In this document: one piece after another, positions 35,486 to 42,707 of the stretch
How positions within the stretch are numbered: position 1 is the first letter of the stretch
Layout of the letters: each line of letters opens with the position of its first letter
Assembly: GCF_014207355.1 (NCBI RefSeq)
Contig: NZ_JACHEF010000004.1
Span: 1-64,000 of the forward strand
From: Mesorhizobium sangaii
Lineage (GTDB): Bacteria; Pseudomonadota; Alphaproteobacteria; Rhizobiales; Rhizobiaceae
Length of the DNA stretch: 64,000 bases
Reading direction: 5' to 3'
The notes under the pieces: generated by a model
The model's database searches: none
The model's input: only the letters and a program-made list of their open reading frames with translations
What the model was told of the DNA's origin: nothing
Made by a program: the position numbers and the translations under genes

Positions 35486-35746
35486 GTGCAGCAACCAGAA
35501 GACATCGCCGCCCGCCGATTGGGCATTCTCATCGAGCAATATGTCGAAGCGCGCAAAAAGCGCTACGACTATGTGTCGACCGAGCAGGCCTATCTGGCCA
35601 TCCGGCAGATCCTCAAACCCGCCATTTCTGATCGGGAACTGGACGACATGGTCGCCTCGCTTGCCGTCAAGAACGGGCTGGCCGTCGTTTTCGATCGCCA
35701 AACCAAAGCGCCTTTCGACGATATTCCTCCACCGGCAAGGAGATAG
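35486..35746 (+). CDS. small conserved-looking hypothetical protein
   Basis: The 86-residue protein (starts VQQPEDIAARRLGILIEQYVEARKKRY) is mostly helical and charged: two predicted helices, the YDYVSTEQAYLAIRQIL stretch, then a polar tail PFDDIPPPARR. Codon use matches its neighbours and a strong ribosome binding site supports translation. No family is recognised. It follows the exporter genes by 110 bases and is followed by a hairpin at 35773-35797. Confidence 0.7.
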   Translation: MQQPEDIAARRLGILIEQYVEARKKRYDYVSTEQAYLAIRQILKPAISDRELDDMVASLAVKNGLAVVFDRQTKAPFDDIPPPARR

Positions 35747-35772
35747 TTAGGCTGGCCCATCTGTGATTTTCA

Positions 35773-35797
35773 GGTGGCCAAGCGAATCCGCTTGCCA
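35773..35797 (+). terminator. hairpin between small hypothetical gene and XRE-cupin regulator
   Basis: GTGGC(C)AAGCG-AATC-CGCTTGCCAC forms a 10-base-pair stem with one bulged C, 27 bases after the upstream stop codon. No T-run follows, so it may be a weak or Rho-assisted terminator. Confidence 0.4.
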
Positions 35798-35804
35798 CGA
35801 AGCC

Positions 35805-35827
35805 TCACTTAATACCATGTTAAGTGA
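35805..35827. promoter_or_regulatory. candidate operator of the XRE-cupin regulator
   Basis: TCACTTAA-TACCATG-TTAAGTGA is a perfect inverted repeat with 8-base arms. It ends 14 bases before the chosen regulator start at 35842. The position fits autorepression and control of the downstream importer operon if transcription is continuous. Confidence 0.65.
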
Positions 35828-35841
35828 ACCTTGAGATCACC

Positions 35842-36534
35842 ATGAAAACTGTTGCGGATCACGCACTCAACGACAACGCCGCAACCGGCGCGGAAGCCCG
35901 CCGTTCCACGGTGTTGGGCGATCGCATCAAGGCCTATCGCACCGCGCGACGCCTGACGCTGCGCCAGCTCGGCGACTTGATCGGCACCACCGCCAGTTTC
36001 CTGAGCCAGCTCGAGCGCGGACTTTCGGGAGCTAACACCAGCACGCTGATGCTGATCGCCAATGCGCTCGGCATCGGCCTCGCCGATCTTTTCGACGAAA
36101 GCGAAGTCTCGCCGCACGCGGTGCTGACACGCGCCGAACGACCCGCGCTGCCGACCAGCGAAGGCTACCGCAAGACGCTGCTGTCGCGCCGGCCAATCCG
36201 CGAGATGGAAGTCTATTGCGGCGAATTCGCCGTCGGCGGCTCGACCGGCGACCTGCCCTACACACATGGCAACGCGCACGAGATGTTTTTCGTGCTGCGT
36301 GGCCGGCTGCAGCTGACGCTGGGCGACGAGTGCTTCATCCTCGAAGAGGGCGACAGCATCGAATATTCGACCTCGACGCCGCACAGGACCATCAATGTCG
36401 GCGACACGGTGGCCGAAGTGCTGTGGATCATAGCGCCGTCGACAAGCGGCGCCGTCGATCTCGACCAATATGTGGCCCGGAAATCGCTCGCACCCGGACT
36501 GCCAAAATCAAACAGCGAGTCATCGGAGGGTTAA
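35842..36534 (+). CDS. XRE-cupin transcriptional regulator (PuuR-like)
   Basis: The 230-residue protein has an N-terminal helix-turn-helix (LGDRIKAYRTARRLTLRQLGDLIGTTASFLSQLERGLSG) and a C-terminal cupin (HGNAHEMFFVLRGRLQLTLGDECFILEEGDSIEYSTSTPHRTINVG). This layout is shared with PuuR, the putrescine-responsive repressor. The ATG at 35842 is chosen; a GTG at 35824 would start inside the operator-like palindrome. Five nearly contiguous genes for a polyamine-type importer and an amine oxidoreductase follow, so it probably regulates them. Confidence 0.9.
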   Translation: MKTVADHALNDNAATGAEARRSTVLGDRIKAYRTARRLTLRQLGDLIGTTASFLSQLERGLSGANTSTLMLIANALGIGLADLFDESEVSPHAVLTRAERPALPTSEGYRKTLLSRRPIREMEVYCGEFAVGGSTGDLPYTHGNAHEMFFVLRGRLQLTLGDECFILEEGDSIEYSTSTPHRTINVGDTVAEVLWIIAPSTSGAVDLDQYVARKSLAPGLPKSNSESSEG

Positions 36535-36538
36535 AAAA

Positions 36539-37621
36539 ATGGGAAGCAGATCAATAGTGTCCGGGCTTGTCGGCGCCGCCGCACTGGCCTTGATTTCAGC
36601 CGCAGCGGCTCATGCGCAGAGCGCGCCGCCGGCCGGCACCGTGGTGGACGGGTCGCTGAAAGGCAAGACGCTGACCTTCGTCTCCTATGGCGGCATCTAC
36701 CAAGACGGCCAGGTCGCCGCCCTCAAGGAATTCGTCGACAAGAGCGGCGTCAAACTGCTGAACGATGGGCCGACCGAAATCGCCAAGCTTCAGGCGCAAG
36801 TCGAGTCCGGCAATGTGACTTGGGATGTCGTCGATACCGACGATTTTCCGCCATTCGTGCATTGCGGCAAGCTGTTCCAGAAGCTCGATCTGACCAAGCT
36901 GGACGTTTCGCACATTCCGGCCGGACAGGTCGGCGAGTGCAGCGTGCCGGCGATGAACTACGGCACCGTGTTGATGTACAAGACCGCGACCTACAAGGAC
37001 AACCCGCCGAAGGACTGGAAAGATTTCTTCGACACCAAGAAATTCCCTGGCACCCGCGCCATCGACGGCAGCGGCAGCCCGATCGGCGGCCTGATCGAAC
37101 AGGCCATCCTGGCTGACGGCGGCTCGGTCGACAACATGACGCCCGCCGACATCGACAAGGGCATCGCCAAGATCAAGGCGATCGGTCCGGACACGATCTT
37201 CTGGAAGACCGGCGCCGAGTCCCAGCAGCTGGCGGAATCCGGCGAGGCCGACATGATCATCATGTGGACGGGCCGCGCCATGACGGCGGTCAAGAACGGC
37301 GCTGCCTATACGCCGGTGTGGAAGGACTGGCTGGTCGTCATGGATCAGCTGACCATCCCGGTCGGGGCCAAGGACACCGACGCCTCCTATGCGCTGATCA
37401 ACGCCTATCTCGGCAAGAAGTCGCAGGAGGTCCTGACCGAGCAGACATCCTACTCGCCGATCAACACCGAGGCGCAGCCCAAGGTGGATGCTTCGGTCGC
37501 CGCCTTCCTGACCAACACGCCGGAACACGCCAAGCAGGGCTACCAGCAGAACATCAAGTTCTGGGTCGCCAACTTCGCCATCGCGTCCGACAAGTGGACG
37601 GCGCTGATGGCCGGCAACTGA
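36539..37621 (+). CDS. polyamine-type ABC importer substrate-binding protein
   Basis: The 360-residue protein has a Sec signal (MGSRSIVSGLVGAAALALISAAAAHAQ) and the PotD/PotF-like pattern LTFVSYGGIYQDGQ, DVVDTDDFPPF, AMNYGTVLMYKT. GGAGG lies 8 bases before the ATG. The ligand of such proteins is putrescine, spermidine, GABA or a related amine; the adjacent oxidoreductase favours an amine. It opens the transporter part of the operon. Confidence 0.92.
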   Translation: MGSRSIVSGLVGAAALALISAAAAHAQSAPPAGTVVDGSLKGKTLTFVSYGGIYQDGQVAALKEFVDKSGVKLLNDGPTEIAKLQAQVESGNVTWDVVDTDDFPPFVHCGKLFQKLDLTKLDVSHIPAGQVGECSVPAMNYGTVLMYKTATYKDNPPKDWKDFFDTKKFPGTRAIDGSGSPIGGLIEQAILADGGSVDNMTPADIDKGIAKIKAIGPDTIFWKTGAESQQLAESGEADMIIMWTGRAMTAVKNGAAYTPVWKDWLVVMDQLTIPVGAKDTDASYALINAYLGKKSQEVLTEQTSYSPINTEAQPKVDASVAAFLTNTPEHAKQGYQQNIKFWVANFAIASDKWTALMAGN

Positions 37622-37646
37622 GCCGGCCGAACGCCAAGGTGAACGT

Positions 37647-38555
37647 GTGAGCCAGACATCGCATACGCTGGCGGCCGGGGGTGACAATCCCCGGCCGGCG
37701 GGTGGCGTGCAGGGGCCGCAACGGCGCCTGCGCCTCGCCGCCTATCCTTCGCTGCTGGCGATGCCCGCCTTGCTCCTGCTTATCGCGGCGATGGGCTATC
37801 CGCTGCTGACCGTCACGCTGCGCAGTTTCTCGGACCCCGCCTGGGGAATGCAGAACTACGTCTGGTTCTTTTCCACGCCGGTGAACGTCACGGTTCTGTG
37901 GCGCACCTTTTCCATTGCCGCCTGGGTCACCATCGTCTGCGTCATCGCCGCCTACCCCTATGCCTACCTGATGACGGCGGTCGGGCCGCGCATGCGACTT
38001 GTCCTCATCCTATGCGTGCTGGTGCCGTTCTGGGTCAGCGGCGTGGTGCGCACATTGGCCTGGGTCATCCTGCTGCAGGATTCCGGCATCATCAATTCGC
38101 TCATCAGGCTGCTCGGCTTTGACAGCGTGAAGCTGATCCGCACGCAGACCGGCGTGGTGATCGGCATGGCGCAGGTGCTGCTGCCCTTCATGATCCTGCC
38201 GCTCTATTCGGTCATGCGCGGCATCGATTTGCGCCTCGTGCAGGCGGCGCGCAGCCTCGGCGCGCGGCCCTCGCTTGCCTTCCTGCAGATCTATCTGCCG
38301 CTGTCGCTGCCTGGTGTGTTCGCCGGCGCCATCATCGTCTTCATCCTGTCGCTCGGCTTCTACATCACGCCGGCCCTGCTCGGCGGACCCCGCAGCACCA
38401 TGCTGTCGACACTGGTGCAGAGCCAGGTGCTCAGCCTGCTCAACTGGGGCCGTGGCGGCGCCATGGGTGTCGTGCTCCTGGTGGCGACCTTCATGCTTCT
38501 GGCGCTCGCCGCGCCGCTGATGCGCCAGCGCCACAAACAGGCGTCCAGATCATGA
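37647..38555 (+). CDS. polyamine-type ABC importer permease (PotB/PotH-like)
   Basis: The 302-residue membrane protein starts with a GTG at 37647 and has about six transmembrane segments beginning AAYPSLLAMPALLLLIAAMGYPLL. The EAA coupling loop is LRLVQAARSLGARPSLAFLQIYLPLSLPG. The stop overlaps the next permease start (ATGA). It forms the channel with the PotC-like protein. Confidence 0.92.
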   Translation: MSQTSHTLAAGGDNPRPAGGVQGPQRRLRLAAYPSLLAMPALLLLIAAMGYPLLTVTLRSFSDPAWGMQNYVWFFSTPVNVTVLWRTFSIAAWVTIVCVIAAYPYAYLMTAVGPRMRLVLILCVLVPFWVSGVVRTLAWVILLQDSGIINSLIRLLGFDSVKLIRTQTGVVIGMAQVLLPFMILPLYSVMRGIDLRLVQAARSLGARPSLAFLQIYLPLSLPGVFAGAIIVFILSLGFYITPALLGGPRSTMLSTLVQSQVLSLLNWGRGGAMGVVLLVATFMLLALAAPLMRQRHKQASRS

Positions 38556-39340
38556 GACTGGCACCATTCCGCATTCTGCTCGGCCTGTTCTGCCTGCTGG
38601 TTGCCGTGTGGCTGGTGATGCCGACGCTGGTCATCATCCCGATGTCGTTCAACGAGAAGAAGTCGCTTGCCTTCCCGCCATCCGGCTTCTCCTGGCAGTG
38701 GTACGAGAATTTCTTCACCAACCCCGACTGGCTGACCAGCTTCTTCAACTCCCTCAGGGTCGCGGGCCTCGTTGCCGTCGCCGCCACGCTCATCGGCACG
38801 CTGGCGGCGCTCGGCCTCAGCCGCATGAAACATTCCGGCGCCGGCCTGCTGCGCGCCATCCTGATCACACCGATGATCGTGCCCGGCGTGGTCCTGGCAA
38901 TCGGCATCTATGCCGTCTATCTCGACTACCATCTCGTCGGCACCACCACCGGCTTCGTCATTGCGCACACGATGCTGGCGATTCCTTTCGTCATCATCGC
39001 CGTGTCGGCAAGCCTCGAAGTCTTCGACGTGCGGCTGGAGACGGCGGCGGCAAGCCTTGGCGCCGACCGCTTCACCGCGTTCCGCACCGTGACCTTGCCG
39101 CTGATCGCGCCCGGCATCCTTTCGGGGCTGCTGTTTGCCTTCGTCACCTCATTCGATGAAATTATCATCGCGCTGTTCATCACCAGCCCCTATCTGAAGA
39201 CCTTGCCCGTGCAGATCTTCACCAGCATCACCCGCGACGCCGACCCGACGGTGACAGCCGTCGGAACGATCATCTTCATTGCCACGACGCTGGTGATCAG
39301 TGCCGGGCTGATCATCAGCTCGAAATCGACGAGGGGTTGA
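38552..39340 (+). CDS. polyamine-type ABC importer permease (PotC/PotI-like)
   Basis: The 262-residue protein begins with a helix (RILLGLFCLLVAVWLVMPTLVIIPMSF). It has the PotC-type loop FPPSGFSWQWYENFFTNPDW and a coupling loop LETAAASLGADRFTAFRTVTLPLIAPGILSG. It overlaps the upstream permease by 4 bases and ends one base before the ATPase start, so the four importer genes are tightly coupled. Confidence 0.92.
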   Translation: MRLAPFRILLGLFCLLVAVWLVMPTLVIIPMSFNEKKSLAFPPSGFSWQWYENFFTNPDWLTSFFNSLRVAGLVAVAATLIGTLAALGLSRMKHSGAGLLRAILITPMIVPGVVLAIGIYAVYLDYHLVGTTTGFVIAHTMLAIPFVIIAVSASLEVFDVRLETAAASLGADRFTAFRTVTLPLIAPGILSGLLFAFVTSFDEIIIALFITSPYLKTLPVQIFTSITRDADPTVTAVGTIIFIATTLVISAGLIISSKSTRG

Positions 39341-39341
39341 G

Positions 39342-40460
39342 ATGGCTGCGTCCAACAGCAAAGAACGTGGCGCGGCCATCGACATCAAGGCCGCAACCAA
39401 GCGTTACGGCAAATTCACCGCGCTCGACGACGTCAGCCTTCACATCGAGCCGGGCGAATTCATGACGCTGCTCGGCCCCAGCGGCTCGGGCAAGACCACC
39501 ACGCTCAACGTCGTGGCCGGCTTTACCGACCTGACCTCGGGCGACCTCGCCGTCGGCGGCAAAAGCATCGTCGCGCTGCCGGCGCACAAGCGCAACATCG
39601 GCGTCGTCTTCCAGCACTACGCACTGTTTCCGCACATGACCGTCGGCAAGAACGTCGCCTATCCGCTCGCCCTGCGCGGCATGGACAAGCAAGCGCGCGA
39701 CCGCCATGTCGCGCGCGCCCTGGACATGGTCAAGATGGCCGACTTCGCGCATCGTTATCCGGCCGAGCTTTCCGGCGGCCAGCAGCAGCGCGTGGCGCTG
39801 GCGCGCGCCATCGTCTTCGATCCGCCGCTGCTTTTGATGGATGAGCCGCTCGGCGCCCTTGACAAGAAACTTCGCGAATGGCTGCAGCTGGAAATCAAGC
39901 GCATCCACCGCGAGCTCGGCACCACCTTCGTCTATGTGACGCACGATCAGGAAGAGGCGCTGGTGCTCTCCGATCGCATCGCCGTGTTCAACCAGGGACG
40001 CATCGAACAGGTCGGAACCGGGCGTCAGCTCTACGACGAACCGGCGACATTGTTCGTGGCGAAGTTCATCGGGGAATCGACCAGTTTGCGTGGTGATGCC
40101 CAGACGTCGGGCGGCGAAACCAGCCTGACCATCGCCGGTCAGAAGGTCGTTGCCGGCGGCAAGCTCGCCAGCGGCCAGAAGCCGGTGGTGCTGCTGCGGC
40201 CGGAAAAGCTTTCGCTTGCCAGAACCAACACGCCTCCCGCCGCCGGGCAGAACAGCCTCACCGGCCACGTCAGCGAAGCGATCTATCTGGGCTCGGGTTC
40301 GAAATACCAGGTGACGCTCGGCGATGGCTCGGTCGCCATCGTGCGCGCGACGCTGGAGGCCACGCCTTTCTCGATTGGCGACAGGGTCGATCTGCGCTGG
40401 TCGGTCGTCGATGCAAAACTTCTTGCCGACGACGACCGCGCCGACATGACGATGACCTGA
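39342..40460 (+). CDS. polyamine-type ABC importer ATPase (PotA-like)
   Basis: The 372-residue ATPase has Walker A GPSGSGKTT, signature LSGGQQQRV, Walker B LLLMDEPLGALD and the H-loop YVTHDQEEAL. A C-terminal TOBE domain spans about residues 270-365. This is the single ATPase of the spermidine/putrescine importer class and would form a homodimer. It starts one base after the permease stop. Confidence 0.94.
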   Translation: MAASNSKERGAAIDIKAATKRYGKFTALDDVSLHIEPGEFMTLLGPSGSGKTTTLNVVAGFTDLTSGDLAVGGKSIVALPAHKRNIGVVFQHYALFPHMTVGKNVAYPLALRGMDKQARDRHVARALDMVKMADFAHRYPAELSGGQQQRVALARAIVFDPPLLLMDEPLGALDKKLREWLQLEIKRIHRELGTTFVYVTHDQEEALVLSDRIAVFNQGRIEQVGTGRQLYDEPATLFVAKFIGESTSLRGDAQTSGGETSLTIAGQKVVAGGKLASGQKPVVLLRPEKLSLARTNTPPAAGQNSLTGHVSEAIYLGSGSKYQVTLGDGSVAIVRATLEATPFSIGDRVDLRWSVVDAKLLADDDRADMTMT

Positions 40461-40489
40461 TCGCTCTTTCCCCCGCAGGATTTTTAGAC

Positions 40490-41872
40490 ATGGACGCCAA
40501 AGTCAACGGCAACATCTCGTTCTGGTATGCCGACATCGGCCTGCCAGCCTATCGCGCGCCGCTTCCGGGCGACCTCGAAGCCGATGTCTGCATTGTCGGC
40601 GCGGGCTACACTGGCCTTTGGACGGCCTACTATCTGAAGAAGGCCGATCCTTCGATCCGCATCGCCATGGTGGAAAGGGAATTCGCCGGCTTCGGCGCGT
40701 CCGGCCGCAATGGCGGCTGGCTGTCCGGCGGCTTCAGCTGGTCACGCGAGAAATACCTGCAGACATCGACGCGCGGCGCCGTCATCGACATGGAGACCGC
40801 CATGCACGGCACGGTCGACGAAGTGATCGCGGTGACCGAGGCCGAAGGCATCGATGCCGACATCCGCCGCGTCGACAATCTGACGGTTGCGACCAACCCG
40901 CCGCAACTGGAGCGGATCAAGGCGGCCTATGCGGATGCGGTCGGCTGGAGCGTCCCGCGGGAGCGTGTAAGCCTGATCGGCGAGGCAGAGGCCAAGGCCC
41001 GCATCAACATCAGGAATGTGCTTGGCGGTTATGTCCACCACGGCACCGCGCGCGTCCAGCCGGCCAAGCTGGTGCGTGGACTGTCCGAAGCCGTCGAACG
41101 CCTTGGCGTGCCGATCTACGAACAGACAATTGTGACCGGCATCGAGAAGGGCAAGGTCACCACCGATCGTGGCACGGTGCGCGCGCCCATCATCATCCGC
41201 GCCACGGAAGGGTTCACGGCCGGCATACCAGGCAATGAGCGGCTCTGGCTGCCGCTCAACAGCGCTCAAATCATCACCGAGCCGCTGCCGCAATCGCTGT
41301 GGGACGAGATCGGCTGGGACGGCCACGAGCTCCTGGGCGACGCAGCGCACGCCTATTGCTATGCCCAGCGCACCCGCGAAGGCCGCATCACCATGGGCGG
41401 GCGCGGCGTGCCCTACCGCTACGGGTCGCAGACGGACGTGCGCGGCCAAACCCAGCAGGCGACCATCGAAAGCCTGCACGCGATCCTCACCCGCCTTCTG
41501 CCGCAGACCAGCAAACTTCGCATCGACCACGCCTGGTGCGGCGTGCTTGGCGTGCCGCGCGATTGGTGCACGACGGCCGGCCTCGACCTTGAGACCGGCA
41601 TCGGCTGGGCCGGCGGCTATGTCGGCCTCGGCGTGTCGAGCTCCAACCTTTCGGGCCGGACGCTGCGCGACCTCATCCTGCGCCGCGACACCGAGCTGAC
41701 CCGCCTGCCCTGGGTCAACCGCCAGGTCAGCAAATGGGAGCCCGAGCCGATGCGCTGGCTTGGCGTCCACTCGATGTATCAGCTCTACCGCATTGCCGAC
41801 GAGCGTGAGGAAGCCGGCCTCCAGCACACGTCGAAACTGGCAGCCATCGCCGACCGCATCACCGGGCATTGA
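40490..41872 (+). CDS. FAD-dependent amine oxidoreductase (DadA/PuuB-like)
   Basis: The 460-residue protein has the dinucleotide-binding motif CIVGAGYTGLWTAYYL near residue 30 and the GFGASGRNGGW loop seen in PuuB (gamma-glutamylputrescine oxidase) and related glycine/D-amino-acid oxidases. A C-terminal GWAGGYVGLGVSSSNLSGRTL contacts the FAD. Directly after a polyamine-type importer, it probably oxidises the imported amine or its glutamyl derivative. The exact substrate is not readable. Confidence 0.9.
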   Translation: MDAKVNGNISFWYADIGLPAYRAPLPGDLEADVCIVGAGYTGLWTAYYLKKADPSIRIAMVEREFAGFGASGRNGGWLSGGFSWSREKYLQTSTRGAVIDMETAMHGTVDEVIAVTEAEGIDADIRRVDNLTVATNPPQLERIKAAYADAVGWSVPRERVSLIGEAEAKARINIRNVLGGYVHHGTARVQPAKLVRGLSEAVERLGVPIYEQTIVTGIEKGKVTTDRGTVRAPIIIRATEGFTAGIPGNERLWLPLNSAQIITEPLPQSLWDEIGWDGHELLGDAAHAYCYAQRTREGRITMGGRGVPYRYGSQTDVRGQTQQATIESLHAILTRLLPQTSKLRIDHAWCGVLGVPRDWCTTAGLDLETGIGWAGGYVGLGVSSSNLSGRTLRDLILRRDTELTRLPWVNRQVSKWEPEPMRWLGVHSMYQLYRIADEREEAGLQHTSKLAAIADRITGH

Positions 41873-41927
41873 GCCCTGCGACGTTGCATATCGAGTTGAA
41901 AATTTCAGTGCCTGCCCGGAGACCGCC

Positions 41928-42287
41928 ATGACCGACTTCCAGACCTTCGCCCATCTCGCTGCAATCGACCTCGGCGAGCCCGAGCCCAAGCCGACCTCGA
42001 TCAGCGGTAATCAACTCGAAGCGTCGAGGACGCTGTGGACCTCGCCGGACGGGACGCTCGAAGTTGGCGTCTGGGCATGCACGCCCGGCCGCTTCACCGC
42101 CTCGCGCGACACCAATTCCGAAACCTGCCACATCGTGTCGGGCCGGGTCTCGCTGCATGGTCCAGATGGCCGCAGCAAGGAGGTTCGTGCCGGCGAAATG
42201 CTGGTGCTGCCGAAAGGCTGGAAGGGCGAATGGACGATCCACGAAGCGACGCGCAAGCTCTACATCCTGCACTTCGAAGCGGCGTGA
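41928..42287 (+). CDS. cupin domain protein
   Basis: The 119-residue product is a single cupin: ETCHIVSGRVSLHGPDGRSKEVRAGEMLVLPKGWKGEWTIHEATRKLYIL. It resembles the stand-alone (S)-ureidoglycine-like/COG3450 cupins found next to PuuB-type genes. The ATG at 41928 is preferred because the preceding frame lies inside the oxidoreductase gene. It is last in the operon, and convergent with the BrnA-like gene with a one-base gap between their ends. Confidence 0.87.
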   Translation: MTDFQTFAHLAAIDLGEPEPKPTSISGNQLEASRTLWTSPDGTLEVGVWACTPGRFTASRDTNSETCHIVSGRVSLHGPDGRSKEVRAGEMLVLPKGWKGEWTIHEATRKLYILHFEAA

Positions 42288-42288
42288 G

Positions 42289-42543
42289 CTAGTCGTCGCT
42301 CCCAGTGCCGGTCGGCTTGCCTTCTATCGCCTGCCGCAAGGTGTCGTTGATCCGGTCCTGCCAGCCGGGGCCATCGGCCTGAAAATGGTCCAGCACCGCT
42401 CGATCGATCCTGATCGAAACGAGCTCCCTGACACCCGGAGCGGCCGAGGGCTCGCGATGCGGAGCAACCGGCTTCTTGACTGGCTTGAAGGCGGCTTCGG
42501 CCGCCGTCATCGGATTTGTCGGTCGGCGCGGGGGATTTGCCAT
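42289..42543 (-). CDS. BrnA-like antitoxin without adjacent toxin
   Basis: The 84-residue protein has a basic, Pro-rich N terminus and a C-terminal VSIRIDRAVLDHFQADGPGWQDRINDTLRQAI. This matches the ribbon-helix-helix of BrnA antitoxins (the GPGWQ-x-RIN signature). BrnA normally follows brnT, whose product is a small ribonuclease it neutralises and autoregulates. No brnT-like gene lies upstream (42544-42707 is non-coding) or nearby. A solitary antitoxin or recruited repressor is likely. Confidence 0.78.
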   Translation of the reverse strand: MANPPRRPTNPMTAAEAAFKPVKKPVAPHREPSAAPGVRELVSIRIDRAVLDHFQADGPGWQDRINDTLRQAIEGKPTGTGSDD

Positions 42544-42707
42544 TGGGTGACCCTGACTGGAAGACGACTCATGCTCGCCGATGAGGCTGCACGTTTGCGC
42601 CACCTTAGCCCAACTGGCGCCAATGCGCAGGCCCATTTGGCCGGGACCCTGTCTTCGATCCTTAACCCCAACCGGCCAGCGACTTTCGCGGCACACGCTG
42701 GCGCCGG

